Shown here: positions 26,161-39,067 of the stretch, piece by piece
How positions within the stretch are numbered: position 1 is the stretch's first letter
Layout: each line of letters begins with the position of its first letter
Source of the DNA: Ceratothoa steindachneri
Lineage: Eukaryota; Arthropoda; Malacostraca; Isopoda; Cymothoidae
Direction: 5' to 3'
NCBI GenBank assembly: GCA_963969495.1
Contig: OZ018318.1
Span: forward strand, 99,021,357-99,085,356
DNA length: 64,000 bases
Position numbers and translations under genes: made by a program
The notes under the pieces: model-generated
What the model was told of the DNA's origin: nothing
What the model saw: only the letters and a program-made list of their open reading frames with translations
Database searches by the model: none

Positions 26161-26559
26161 ATGAACCTATGCTCTTTCTTGTCAGATTTCGTTTGTAAAA
26201 ATAAGGGTAAAAGACTTTTAAATTCCCCCTTCATCGTCCACGCCCCTTCGTAGGCTCACTAGGGAACGGCTCTTTCCAACTCGAGGTGAGATAAGTTAAT
26301 ATGCTGGGATACCCTGGGCAGTATGAGAGCTTGTGACTATCTTGGGGTCTCATTATGGATGTCGCCGTAAAGAAGCAGCAGCAGGATGGTTGCAGGTTCT
26401 GTTCGGCTATTTTCAATAGCTCGGGGTAAGAAATGTCTAATTCTCAGAATCGGACCCCTTAACCTAATTCAGAGCCGTATGGGGCGTGTGATACAGCTAG
26501 AATATCAACATGGCCGAGCTCCTCCTTTTTAAATATTTATTTTTGTGTAATAGTAAATA
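26161..26559. other. No gene recognised
   Basis: Interval between the antisense CR1 relic and the start of the Jockey-like LINE relic. Chance frames only. Confidence 0.4.
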
Positions 26560-28440
26560 ATAAAAAAATATTACTCAACAACCCGTACTATCTCTGCCCA
26601 ATATTCCCCAACTCCTGCTCTCGCGCCGCCCTCTGCGAGAAAAAAAACAATCATACCCCTTTCTGCCCATACCTCTTCCTCGCTCGCGCTCCCTCCACAT
26701 AGTCCCCCTGAATTTCTTAGCTCATGCCCCTCCAAGTTCTTAACATCTATCTTCTTGTCCTCCCCAACCATTCCTAACCCAATCCCTTGACTTTCCAAAG
26801 ACCCTTCAACTATTCGAAAAAGGCGCACCCCAAAACGTACTCTCATAGTCTGCCGCTTATTCTCAAATACAACCGCGATCTGCTTTTGTCCCATTAATTG
26901 TTTTCTGGTCTTTATTCTCAGTAGAGAGGTTTGATCTCCCAACTCATTTAAAATGGTCTTTACTACTAAATTTCCGTTCTGCTAGTTGCACGGACACTCT
27001 CACCGTTCTCAAAGATATAATAGGATGTGCGGGCACTGTGATCCAGTACACACGCCTTAATCTCTGTCAAATCAGGATTTTTACCAAGGTCATTGAGGAA
27101 ATCTCGTACTGAGGACATCTCGTACGGGATTCAGGTAGCTCATAACCTCTCTTGATTCCAATAGTAGGTCGGCATGACAAAGGTACCCACTACTAAATTA
27201 TCTGTAATTTAACTCCTTGTGCCCCACATTTAGTGGGGGTATGAGAGACCAAGGAGCTTCAAATTTGAGGTATGCCTCCTTATATCAGGTCCACTGTTAA
27301 GTCAGCTCTGGCTATCAGTGTCAGAAGAGAGTAGCACTGTGTTCGAATTGGCACCTTGAGTTCCTCCCTCCTCCTTGTCGAGAAAATATGCATCGCTCAA
27401 ACTGCTCAGGAGAGCAATCGGTGCTCTCGCGAGACAGCTGGACCTTTACGTTTGAGTGGTAAATCCATTTCTTCTGATAAACCACCTTCTTAAGTTATTA
27501 GAAGGGTGAGAACAATTACGCACTTTCTATGGTCCTGCGGATTCGTACGCTAACACCATACCCCTATATGCTCTTGTTAACCTTGCCCACTCAGCAACAG
27601 CCTCTGCCTATTTTCTTTCACATGGTAACACCCTCATGTGTTCCCCTCTGTTGGTGTCCCTTAACGCAGTTTTTCAAAACCCCAATGGAAAATATAAACG
27701 TGAAGAAAGTGCAAAAGGTCGTCTATACCACGATCGCAAATTTAAATATTCCTCTCAATGGAATAAGCAATTAGGAGCCTCATAGCTTCCTCCCAACAAC
27801 TTTTACCATTTGCCTCTCTGCAAACCATCCCCTCAGGTCCCTCTCAAATTCTATAGGTCTAAATAATCTAACCTCAATCCTACACAGAAAACTCTACCAC
27901 AAATGTTCATCCATAACTCCATACCCCACCAGGCTATTTTTAGAAATCCCTAACTCCAGGCCCATCCTAAAAAGCCTACCCACGAGGCATTTCTGGAAAA
28001 TCGCACCTACCAGTCCCTCTTAAACCCATAACCACAGCCACTTCCCAAAACCTTAATCCTCCAGTCCCTTTCAAATCACACAGAACAGTCTCCTGCCACC
28101 CCCCTTTCCAAACCCTCCTAAAATGTCGAACCTCGGAGTTCCTCACTATCATTCTTCTTTTCACGCTTCCCTCAAAATTCCATTTATCAGCGTCCTCCAA
28201 ATCATTCTAAATCACACCAAATCCATCACTCAAGCGGCCATCTTTCTCCTTGCTGTGCATCCCCGTCCTCCAATATTCTAATTTGTCTATTCCAAGTTCA
28301 TCTCTTGGATCTACCCTATCGAACGAAATTCCAATATAGCATTCAGATTTCCTCTATTCCAACTTTCCTTGATCACTCTCGCTTTGATAGGAAAAAACTA
28401 AACTTTCGGTTCCTCTGATCCTCCATGGCAGCCTATCTCT
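26560..28440 (+). pseudogene. Jockey-like LINE ORF1 remnants
   Basis: Proline- and serine-rich readings at 26600-26720 resemble the disordered part of a Jockey-type ORF1. At 27395-27470 a short run resembling NCSG(E)xSVLSRD(x)xTF matches the last CCHC knuckle of Jockey ORF1 (family form CxNCxGxHxxxSRDCPxf). At 27500-28440 another proline-rich stretch is rich in repeated PP and SLP. The antisense 123-codon frame at 26571-26942 is a shadow of this composition. Assignment is supported by the ORF2 remnant immediately downstream in the same orientation. No continuous frame remains. Confidence 0.45.
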
Positions 28441-28454
28441 GCACTCGTGTTCAA

Positions 28455-29660
28455 AGAATGAATTTTTAATTTTGGCAAGTTGGAATTGCCGTGGCTTATT
28501 GGTTAACTGTGAGAGCTTTAGATTTCTCTTCATTTTGTTTTCACCTATTTGCCTTTGTTTCCAAGAACTAATTATGGGTGTCCGTCAGTTCACAAGGATC
28601 TTCAATCACTTTTTTCCTTCTCCATGAACCCTTTCATCTTTTAAGGGAGTTCAAGAATATAGACCCAGCCTGGGTGACTGCTTCTCAACTTTCCTTAGCC
28701 ATACAGTTATTTCCATTATGAACGAGCTGTTTATCTCATGTATTAACGAAGGCTTGCTCATTTATAGCCAATCTTCCACTGACACTATTTCTTGTCTTAA
28801 TCTTACTCCCGTCTCTAATGAAATGCTGTTAAGTTTCCCATAGGTTATGTCCCAAGTGGATTTTGGTGGCCACCACTTTCCAGTTTCTTTCTCCTGCAAG
28901 ACAGAGAAAACACTTCCGGCGAGCAGCCTGTCCAGGTTTCGCGCCCTTACAGCTTGATCTTTTGGGTATCTGATATCAGAACAGTGGATGAAGCCCTAGA
29001 TTCTTAACTCACTAATGATATCATCTGCCTACTTTCCTATCCCCCATCAGCGAGTTCAAAGGCAAGAGAGCGGTGAATACTAAATCTGTTATTTCGCACG
29101 AGGATATAACATTTAGATCCCCTCAGGAGAAAGAGAGACTATTCTTTCTCCTCCATCCAACAACTCCACGTATCGATGCTCTAATTTCCCTTGGATTTGT
29201 ATAACAAGATCTTAATACGAGGTGTTTTCCCAAAGGCATGGCGGAGAAAAATAGTTGTGCCTGTACAGGAGGTACTGAAGCTTTTACTCATGCAAATTCA
29301 TGGGTAGGATGAGGGCTTTGTGCTTCTCCTTTCACGACTAGTCCCATTCCCTTTTAACCAAATGTCAATTTTGAAGTTCATTGCAGCTCTTTATCCCATT
29401 TAATCACAATTTAATTCTTGCACCCTTATGTGATGACTGTTTAGTCAATTTGACACTTTACCATATCTTGATTGAGTACCCATCATATCTGGACTATCGT
29501 CAACGGTATTTTGGTCCAGGTCCTTATAGACTGGATTTGTTATTGGGAAACAAGTACAGTAATCTACATAGCCCCTTGTATCGATATTTCAGGAATTGTG
29601 ATGTTTCCTCATTAACGAAGAGCAGTTTCTGCATTGCTTTACTACTCCCATGCTAATCGA
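28455..29660 (+). pseudogene. Jockey-like LINE ORF2 remnants (endonuclease, RT fragment, zinc-like tail)
   Basis: At 28470-28570 the reading ILASWNCRGL, then FSPICLCFQE, matches the start of a LINE apurinic-type endonuclease (family form ilqWNcRGl..k...L......diicLQE). At 28855-28885 GGHHFPVSF matches the catalytic SDHfPv block, with the aspartate replaced. At 29230-29270 FPKAWRRKIVVPV matches the RT finger block (FPxsWk.aivvPI). At 29420-29500 LCDDC, then LTLYHILIEYPSY, matches the C-terminal cysteine-histidine motif (CxxCg..lTv.HiL.eCp.y). The RT catalytic core is deleted between the finger block and the tail. Confidence 0.6.
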
Positions 29661-31261
29661 TTTATTCGCGAGAAGAGATTGTTTTGGATGAGCTTTCGAC
29701 TCCATACAATAAACTGGTCACGTTCTGATACTTGTTTTCTCACGTTAGGATGCCTGAAAATGAATCAGTTGTCCAAGTTGTTCAGTCAGCCTCCAGCCCA
29801 GCAGACCTAGGTTCCTTTCAATAGACTCATCTCCTTCTTCACGTGAAGAAGATCCTGGCAAACTCGGCCTTCCAAAAACTTCACCACATTAAACTTCACC
29901 TCGGTAAATGCATCTCATCTTTCCACCTGTAAAGGAAAGGGGCGCCAAGAAGAATACTCCCTTCATTTGTTTCTTGAATTCCTTCTCTTCCTATGTCTGC
30001 TAAGTATAACTCCACGTAGAGTAAGCCCTGTATCCAAGGAGAAAAATAAAAGACGAAATAATTTGAATATCGGCCAGCGCCTCACATGTGTACTTAAGCT
30101 GGGCGCTAAAAGCTTTTACATCGCCGATGAAATGCTAATCACCGTAGTCGGGAAAAGGATAGCCAAAAGTTCCCACCCACATCGTTGGAGTCAATTAAGA
30201 CCGGTGTCGGGCGACAAAAGCTAATCCATCTAAGCGACGAAAGCTTTCTCAGAGACGTCTGTTCTTTCCAGCAATCTAGCACCATAAAAATGGCCGTCAT
30301 ATAAATACCTTGGGTTTTTCAAAGATCGGCAGATTTAGTTTGAGATCTCGTCGCCTTCGGTACAAATCGTGTGTCTGTTTCCCCAAGTCCCTGGTATTCG
30401 CGTACACCATCGAGGTTGGATCTCACCAGGCAGATCCATCTCTTTTTTGAAGGCTTACTCTGTTCAGAGCAAGCCTCGAATCATCGCTTCATCCCCGAAG
30501 GACTGGCCGAGATTTCTCTCGTCTCATCTAGAACCCTCCTCTCAAGGATCTAAGTTTGCCCTGTGAGATTTCGCGTCGAGCCGCGTCAGAGTCTATATTT
30601 TTGGAGGTTGCACTTCTCTGAAGCAGAGGTGACATCGTCCGTCTTCGATGAGGATCATGAACTTGTCTTCTTGTCCCCCCTCCCTCCATCCTCGTCAACA
30701 TCAGGTATATTCGGCCGAGAATCACAATCATTTTCCGTCCCCATTCACCCGCGCCGACTCGCTAAAGGACTTCCCTTCCTTGAGGTGACTCTTTGTTTGC
30801 ATCCCCAGTTAATCGACCCGCTTTTCAACTTTTAAATATTCTTTCTGTATAATTGATATATAGTGTCCCATTTAAAAGCTAATTAACAAGTAATTAACGT
30901 TACCCGATTGCCAATTTTTTATAGTTTGTCAATATCATCCTTATTTACATTTCCTATATTTCCCGTACGTATATATATATTAACAAGTGACTTATTAAAA
31001 TTACATTTTTGGTTTTCACTCTCTAAATATATCCTTGAACTGCAACTTGGTAAACTCATTAAATGCTATCGGCCCTGTATTAAAATCGCACTTTTATAAC
31101 TCGTAATCAACGGATTACTTTTACGAAGTGAACGTAGCGAAGGACGCGTACGTACATTAGAGGATATATGTGTATGTAACTTTATATATACATATTCTCA
31201 TGGCTTTTATCTCTTTCCTCCCACCAATAGATACATATATGTATATATAGACGTATTAAAC
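29661..31261. other. Unassigned; locally GC-richer segment at 30100-30830
   Basis: Frames at 29967-30224, 30369-30566 and 30563-30835 overlap in a GC- and CpG-richer segment, but none has a domain I recognise. The AT-rich part after 30840 leads into the next LINE tail. A retroelement 5' region is possible. Confidence 0.35.
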
Positions 31262-31580
31262 CCTCAAAAGGTGGTGCTGATCCGCCTACTCCTGGGCGAC
31301 AACAGACTAACAACTCACGGCTACCCTATGTCCTGTGATCTTCTTCCCACCTGTAACAACTACCGTACCAGACTCACCGAATCTCACGTGCTCGTTAATT
31401 GCCCCGTGTACTCCATCCCTCCCCGTCACCTCTTTCCTTTTCTGTTTTCTTACTCTAACTCATAACACGCGTTTAATCGTGTCAGATGCTCCTTTTTTCT
31501 CCATAAATAATCACTTATCCTTCTTCTCTGCCTCTAGACTATTCTCATTCTCCTCTTGGTTTCCAGCCCCAATTTACCCT
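31262..31580 (+). pseudogene. LINE ORF2 C-terminal fragment (zinc-like tail)
   Basis: The reading LIRLLLGDNRLTTHGYPMS leads to CNNYRTRLTESHVLVNCPVY, matching the C-terminal RNase H-side tail of Jockey-group LINEs (family form lRiGHtrlTHgyLm......C..C...ltv.HiLveCp.y). The tail continues in a second frame (APFFSINNHLSFFS, near 31490), a terminal block of the same group. It is a second, independent copy of the tail motif seen at 29.4 kb, and only the 3' end is present, as expected of 5'-truncated insertion. Confidence 0.65.
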
Positions 31581-34500
31581 TTTCCTAGACCTAACTTTAG
31601 AAATTTCCGCTCAGTAACACCTAAATGCGTCACTGGATGGTCAAGACAATTTTCATTACTACAAAATTTAGTTGAAAAGGATTTACAATTTTTGTGTGTC
31701 CGCCGAGTTTTTGACGCTGAGCATGAATTCTATGTATTCAGCTATATGTTCCTGGATTAGATTATCTAACAATCCCGTAGGCTATTTTCTTGAGTATTTT
31801 GCATATGGCTTACTTTCTCTCGCCTTCGTACATAAATTTCTTCACTTTGTATGAGTCCCCCGGAATAGTTAATACACTATTGCCCTTCATGGTCAAAATT
31901 ATGGGGGGGAGGGGCAATGTCACTAATCATAATCATAAATTTAGCGAGGTGGGCTCTACCTACCTAATTTGGAAATAGTCATAAGATTTGTAAGAATATA
32001 TTTTTGTGTCTCTTCCTTGATAAAAGTCTGACATTCGTCTTTTAATTTCCCATGGGATTGGTCTTATATTTAGCATGGTGTAAAGACCAGAAGAAATGTT
32101 TTTTAAAGCTACAACAAATAACATATATTTACCCACCACATAGTAAACGTAAACTAACTACCCCCGTAACAAACATTCATTCGATTATATGAAAACCTTC
32201 CTCGGGCGCACGCCACCACCTGAGCACCCAGTCTTGATCCTACGTTCTGGTTTATTTTTCATATAAAATAATTATTTGTCTTTTGTGTAATTTAAGGTTG
32301 ATTGATTAAGCATTATGAAACAAACAAATAGACCTAGCTGGAGGAAATTTTCCTACCCATTCTTAATGTACCTATATATCCAAGTGCATTCATTGGCTGC
32401 CATAATAAATCTGATTTAAAGATATTTAAACAATTACATCATATGGCCATGTTCATCCTTTGGCTTTACTCTTAGCATTTTTTTGCAATATACGTTAAGA
32501 ATTTATAGAGTATTACAAACTGGCAAGCGGATTTGACAAAAATGGAGAGATCGAGTTCAATTATAAAAATCTAAGATGTTAAATATCACCACGGCAAATA
32601 TTGATTGTTATTGAACATTCTTCGCAATACCGATGAGCGTAAACATTCGTCTGAAATTTGTCCCCTAATCCCCATTGACTGTTGGAGTTGATCGCATAAA
32701 AATTTAGGGTTATGTGAAACAAGCGTTGTTTAAGTAAAATGATGAAGCTTTTTTTATAGGGATTTCAATGTCCTATTTTCTCCATTAATTCAGTATCTTG
32801 GGGATGTTTTGATTTAATATACGAGTATGTTTATTGATTCAAAATTATTGTTGCTCATTTTAAATTGAAGACAAATACATTGTATGTGGCAGATATAAAC
32901 TATTTTCGTGCCACTTTATTGCAGAAGAATTCAAAAGGTATCTAGTGCCACAAATTACCATTCAAGCAGCTTTCATTATTGGTTTCTGTTAATCATGATT
33001 ATTTTTCACAATTTTCCTTTTGTACTGAGAGGACGTTACATTCGTTCCTGTTGTTTTTCATTTAGTTTTTTGCCACTAATCAATTACCTTGATTACCCAC
33101 GGATGTCTAAAATGAGGCAAAAGGTTTTTAAGTATCTATGGGTCACATCTACCACACGTGCAGTCTTGCAAACCTTGCAGGATACCCTTGCAACCATTCT
33201 CAAACTAACGCTTCCAATCTCTCTAGCACTGTGAGCGGAACAGACTGGTCACACAGAACAGATCCTCTGGAGATTACCTAGTTTCGTCAGCCAGCAATCC
33301 ATGTCCTGCCATTACCTTTCTGAATATAGGGAAAGTAAGAATATCTCAGAAGTTGCAATAATCTATTATTGATTTAAAATGCACCAAATATTACTCTTCT
33401 GATGCCCAAAACAGATTCTGCTTTCTCAGTACCCCCTCAAAACAACATGCTAAACCAAACTTGAATATATCTGACATATTCTATGAGTATTTAAACAAAT
33501 TGGTGAAGTTAGGGTAAGTAAATATTGGTGGGAGATAAATAGTCAAACTAACCAAACGAAAAGACTGCCCTCATAATTTTGGACATACAAAGCACTAAAC
33601 CTTACTCTCTTTGAGCCTATCTATAAAGAAGACAAATATTTTAATGACTGAACTGGTGAAAGATTTATTTTATAGTTATTGTCCCTCACCACAAATCCCC
33701 GAAACTATACCCACAGGGAGCTGAGGTTGAAAAATTGGGTTTTTTTAATATCCAGAAAGTTTGGACAACTGTCCTACACAGCATTTTAATTTACGATATA
33801 TTTTTTTTAGGTACTTATAGCTAATAATATAATATTATGGAGGAAATATTTCCCTTCCTATTTCTATATATTTAACATTACTTCTCGATTCTTCAATAAC
33901 TTCTTAATGAATGCAATTTCTTCATAGACGAGATCAGGACTTTTGTTTCCCACTTAATTCGCTTCTATAATTTCTGCCCTTTAAAAGCGTTGCATTTTAG
34001 GCCGTCGCTCGCCTCATCGTGGATACGCGTTGGATTTCTGACGTCGAGGCAAGAGTTCAGCTTCGGTAAACGCTGACACGAAAGATTTTTCGGCCTCCTG
34101 AGTAAGTCGCCCATTGGGCCGATACACACCCACGTAGGGGTGGGCAGCTCACACGTATCGTCATGTAAATAGCCTATCACAACACCGCTATTATTCTCTC
34201 CGGTCTTCGAACCACTTTCTCTCCTCTGTTCCAGAACGGTGCCGATGGAGTACTAGGGTCCCCAATGGGGCACTCATATTCATATAACCTACTGCGGAAC
34301 GGGTAGCCCTTGGTCCCTGGGGGCTTCCACCATCGCTTGTTTGGGCCAAAATCTCAGAAAGCAAGTCCCCCCCCCCCAACGAGTATCTCTCCTTGGTGCA
34401 TTTGGTCTCACCAATGAGTGTCATTCAGATTTTTATGTATATTTCATTATCTTGTCGGGGATATGTTCCATGAAGTGAGGGTCGAATGGCACTAATTGCC

Positions 34501-35418
34501 TATTTACCACTCCCCCTCTCTTCATTGCCAAACTTTCATACTTAATTAAAATATAATTGCCCAAGGAGGAGGGCGGGGGGGGTGTAAACTTCATAGTGTA
34601 TGTAGGGAAAATTTGTTTGTTGTGTGTATGTAACTTGTCATAGTACATTTAACCGTCCATTGTGAAAGTAAGCGCTCTAAATGGCCAAATTATTATTAAT
34701 ATTTCTTTTATTATTATAAATATTAGAGGCCTTCCTGTTCTCGGTTTTTCCCGCCTATCGTTAACATTTCCGTTAATAAAAGAAGAAAATAAACTGCGCA
34801 ACTATCGGCCTCAGTCCAACCTAAGGGAATTTTATTGGCAAAGATACGCCAAATTACGTCAACAAAATTCCCTTGGGCAAAAATTAAACTCATATATATT
34901 GCCCTATGTGCTACTGGGAGGCATTGATCCATATAACGGATAAATAAAGGAGATATGGGAGAACAAAGAGCAAGCAAATGAAAATCAACAAATGATGCCA
35001 GATTAAGAACATCACTACGCATCACAAACTTGTTTGGGTTTTTGTCCTCGTTATTTTATTCGTTTCAAGGGCCGCAAGGGCGCTAAGAAACATTTTCAAC
35101 TTTAAAATTAGACCTATTTGCTCCCTACTTCTCTAGTGGAGCTACAAAAATATTGTTCGTCAATATATGTTGGTTTGTAGGTGCCATAATTAAATATACT
35201 AGTGAAAATATAAACTAAGCTCAAACTAAGTACTTGGTTATATAATTTTTCTTTATTTGAACACTTGTAGAAGATTGCCAACTACCGACCGGTGGACCTT
35301 TCGATTTGGGTTATGATCCATAGACTTTTCCAGGAAGTGAATTTTATAAATTATCTCTCTGCCCCATTCTGATTACATAAAGAGTCTATCGTTGATCTTC
35401 ATTACACTGTTTAAAATC
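31581..35418. other. Unassigned AT-rich interval
   Basis: No coding similarity was recognised. The frame at 32908-33234 (108 codons) is leucine- and phenylalanine-rich without a domain. A GC-richer patch at 33990-34420 carries two antisense frames (33965-34180 and 34191-34424) of unknown meaning and ends near a run of ten C at about 34368. The rest is AT-rich spacer. Confidence 0.4.

Positions 35419-35467
<49 letters not shown>
35419..35467. repeat. (TA)n microsatellite
   Basis: Uninterrupted TA repeat of about 24 units. The YI run in the antisense frame here is its translation. Confidence 0.97.
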
Positions 35468-35470
<3 letters not shown>

Positions 35471-36279
35471 TATGTACCACGGAAGGAAACTAAATAAAAA
35501 GCAGATTGGAGTAAGTACTTTCGTCTATTCGACATTTTCAAACTGAAGGAGGGAGATATATTTAATTCAAACATAAATCATGTTATTAGCTGTCATTAAC
35601 AGCTCTGGAATTGAATAAATAATTCTGTACCGATCCCCTTCTTAGAGAATAGTGGTGGCCTGCAAAGTTCAAGGTTGTAATTGTTCAGACTAATCTATCA
35701 ATGTATATAAATAGATTCGTATCTTCCTTTATTAAATCGCTTGGTGATAAAGAAAATCGAGTCTTTCGTGAACTTCTTAAATGTCACCAGCCTCAAATTA
35801 AGGAATCAACAGATCATCGAATATAACGCATTTCCTTTAGAGTTTTGTCATATTTAATAAAGTGAGGTGCTTTTGGCGCGAAAAATGTAAAAGTCATAAA
35901 AGAAAGAGGAAAGTTCTAGATTAAAGTAGTTGGTAACCTTTGAAATTGTTTAAAATAATATCACTAGAGTTTAACCCTTATCTATATGTGTGAAACATTT
36001 TGTTACAATTTTTTTTGTTTTCCTTTCTAAATATGTTAATAATTTTTCTTGTAGAAAATGGTTTCCAAATCATGTTAGTTAAGCTACATACTTACTTAAT
36101 TTCAACAGAATAAAAATATAATTGATGCAGAACGTTTTTTGTTATTTGGTTGTGGTACCTTATCCATATGCGTGCAACATTTTGTTACATCTTGTTTATA
36201 ATGGCGCACAAGCTTTTTATTCATGTGTAAATTTACAGAAAATTTTGAAATGCCTATTTGAAATAGTAATTACGAAGTG
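35468..36279. other. Interval 5' of the piggyBac relic, with a weak duplication
   Basis: No gene seen. A ~45-bp phrase, CTTATCTATATGTGTG followed by AACATTTTGTTACA, near 35975 recurs in diverged form near 36158, suggesting an old tandem duplication or part of the piggyBac element's subterminal sequence. Confidence 0.4.
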
Positions 36280-38140
36280 GCAATAATAGTTCATGAGATT
36301 TGGAAGCTACATATATTTTTAGAGTTAGTACTAACCCAACCGTCTCGGCAGGAGCACCTGCAAAGAGACTGAACGATCATAATATTTTATCTCAGCTGAA
36401 TGCTGAAGAAATCAGTTTTGATCATGGGAAATCAGGTAAAGAATACGATTCATCTGAAGATATTATGAATGAAGACAATACAGATTATCGCCCAGAGGGC
36501 GAAGAGGGTAATATTCCGTTTTTCAGGGAGGTGGGCCTAACGGACAGCGATGACCCAAGTTCACGCGACGATGAAGAAAACAATTCACCTCAGGCATCTA
36601 AAGAAGCCTTTGTAAGTACCCTTTTTACCACAAAACGACGAGATCGTAACCTTTGTTATTTGAAGCCTAAGAACCTTGTGCATCCAAATGATGAAGCTGA
36701 AGCTTTTCATCTGTTTATCACAGATAATATACTTCTGACCATATAAAGATATACTAATAGGAAGGTCAGTGATGTAAGGTGTGAAATTCGTAAAGATGGG
36801 AAGAAAATATACCATTACATGATCCCTTTTACAGTGGATAAGGTAAAAGCATGTCTAGGCCTTATATTGTATGCAGGAGCCGATTGTCATAACTTTACGG
36901 CTCTTGATGACTTATGAGATCCGGTTGATGGTAAACTGATATATCGTACAGGTATGTCTCAAAATCGCCTGGGATTTTTTCTTTGTACTGTAAGATTTGA
37001 TAACTACCGAGATCGACAAACTCGATTGCTTAATGATCAACCTGTTGGCAATTAGCGAAATATGGCATGAATTGAATGAGGTCCTCTCAAAATTATACAT
37101 ATCGGGAGACATATTGACTGTAGATGAGCAGCTTCTTGGTTACCGAGGACGCATTCCAGACCGCACTTATATACCGAAAAAAACAAGAAAGTATGATCTG
37201 AAAATATTTTGATTATGTGAAGCTGACACTGGATATGCTCTAAATTGCATACAGGTAAACAAAGAAATTCCGTCCAGCGGGAACTTGGAGAAAATGGTGT
37301 TTTACAATTATATAAGCCTTATAAAAATTCGGGACATGGAATAGTTACAGATAATTATTTTACATCACAAAGCCTAGCTGTTTCACTGATTCAGTAAACT
37401 CACTTTACTTGGGACAATCAGAATACACAGGAAAGAAATTCCTTCAACACTCAGAAATAATAATGGCCAGTGGGTTCAACTTTATTTGTTTATGACCATC
37501 ATAATAAAATAATGTTGGCTTTTTAGATTCCGAAAAAAATAAGGTTGTCATCCTCCTCAGCTGTTCTCATGCTGGGAATGGGTGTATTCCTGAACATGCC
37601 AATAAGCCAGCAATGATTTTAGCCTACAACTTTGGCAAAAAGGGAGTTGATCAGTTTGATGAAAACAGAATAGTTCACTTGCAAGATGAGAACCGTTCGT
37701 TGGCCGCTTCTTGTTTTCTACAATACGATGGATGTTGCTGCACTGAACGCTTTTCTACTCATGAAAAAAGGATTGTTACGAAAATACACGTAAAGTGTTT
37801 TTGAAAAACTTAAGCAAAATTGCTTGTCCGACCGACTGCCCAAAAGAGGTTTGAAACAAATAAACGAAGAATGCAGATGAAATCTAAAGAAGCTGCTGAA
37901 ATTTGGGGTTTTATCCCATCTACAACAGCCTGCACTATTACGGAGAAAAGTGAAAATTGTCTTGGGCGAGGTAAATTGTGTTCGAAAGTATGTAGATCTA
38001 AATGTGACAAATGCCAGATAGGCATCTTTCCGTCTCACAGGAAAATAATGAAAACATGTGTATGCCCAACATGCTAAAGATTCTTTGAAGTGGACGAGGC
38101 TTACTGGGGAAACTACTATAAAAAAGCGAGTGCAGCCATA
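36280..38140 (+). pseudogene. piggyBac-family transposase relic
   Basis: An acidic N-terminal region (36300-36560) is followed by the DDE domain of the piggyBac group. VDEQLLGYRGR (37120-37155) holds the first aspartate, and the RTYIPKKTRKYDLKIF stretch that follows is diagnostic. GIVTDNYFTSQSL (37340-37380) holds the second, and NFGKKGVDQFDE (37625-37662) the third. The C terminus (37960-38075) is cysteine-rich (CSKVCRSKCDKCQ...CVCPTC), like the RING/PHD-like tail of piggyBac. All three aspartates are still encoded, but frameshifts and stops (36744, 36915, 37210, 37396, 37804) break the frame into at least five pieces. Target TTAA duplications and terminal repeats were not identified. Confidence 0.85.
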
Positions 38141-38274
38141 TACCACAAGGTCACTTGTAAACTATGGCAAATGTGTAGGTGTGTGTAGTGCGTATGTGAA
38201 TGAGCGTATGCGTGTGTGTGCTATATACATATAAATATATATATAGTGTGCTCGCTTGTGAACGTGTGTATATG

Positions 38275-38278
<4 letters not shown>

Positions 38279-38349
<71 letters not shown>
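38279..38349. repeat. (TA)n microsatellite left of palindrome
   Basis: About 35 TA units, ending exactly where the long inverted repeat starts. Confidence 0.97.
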
Positions 38350-38352
<3 letters not shown>

Positions 38353-38709
38353 TAACGTTACAGCCACGAGGAAAATGAAACAACGGAGAACTGCGAGGCC
38401 TTTCGACTAATGGTCCTTTACTAAGCAGACTAAAAGACAGGGAAAAAGAGAAAGATATTTATATGTACACTTGATTAATGAAAATATGGGATATAAAGAT
38501 TAAAAGGGGTGGGATTAGCAGATACCTGGAAAAATCCTTCTAATCCCACCCCTTTTAATCTTTATATCCCATATTTTCATTAATCAGGTGTATAAATATC
38601 TTTCTCTTTTTCCCTGTCTTTTAGTCGGCTTAGTAAAGGACCATTAGTTGAAAGGCCTCGCAGTTCTCCGTTGTTTCATTTTCCTCGTGGCTGTAACGTT
38701 ATTCATAAA
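38350..38709. repeat. 360-bp near-perfect palindrome (arms ~170 bp, loop ~20 bp)
   Basis: The left arm begins GAATAACGTTACAGCC and the right arm ends GGCTGTAACGTTATTC. The arms pair through a central AAAAGGGGTGGGATTAG stem around a loop of about 20 bases near 38520-38539, with only a handful of mismatches over some 170 bp. The arms contain no recognised gene. Both sides are bordered by TA tracts. It is either two inverted copies of a short repeat or a fold-back element. Confidence 0.92.
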
Positions 38710-38741
38710 TTCCTCACGTTCCTTATTTTCGTGATTCAGTT

Positions 38742-38935
<194 letters not shown>

Positions 38936-38995
38936 TAAGAAATAAATATTTCCGATAAAAAAATTATTCCGTTTTCTCTTTCCTGCGTTGAAGGT

Positions 38996-38999
<4 letters not shown>

Positions 39000-39066
<67 letters not shown>
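39000..39066. repeat. (TA)n microsatellite abutting mariner 5' end
   Basis: About 33 TA units ending in TATATA-CGAGGGGCGG, the start of the mariner terminal repeat. Confidence 0.97.

Positions 39067-39067
<1 letters not shown>

Noticed and set aside
26571..26942. 123-codon minus-strand frame
   Set aside because: Lies antisense to proline-rich ORF1-like sequence of a plus-strand LINE. No domain, and composition mirrors the sense strand.
38350..38709. CRISPR-like or terminator structure
   Set aside because: It is a single long inverted repeat in a eukaryotic, transposon-rich context. No repeated spacers or bacterial genes are present.
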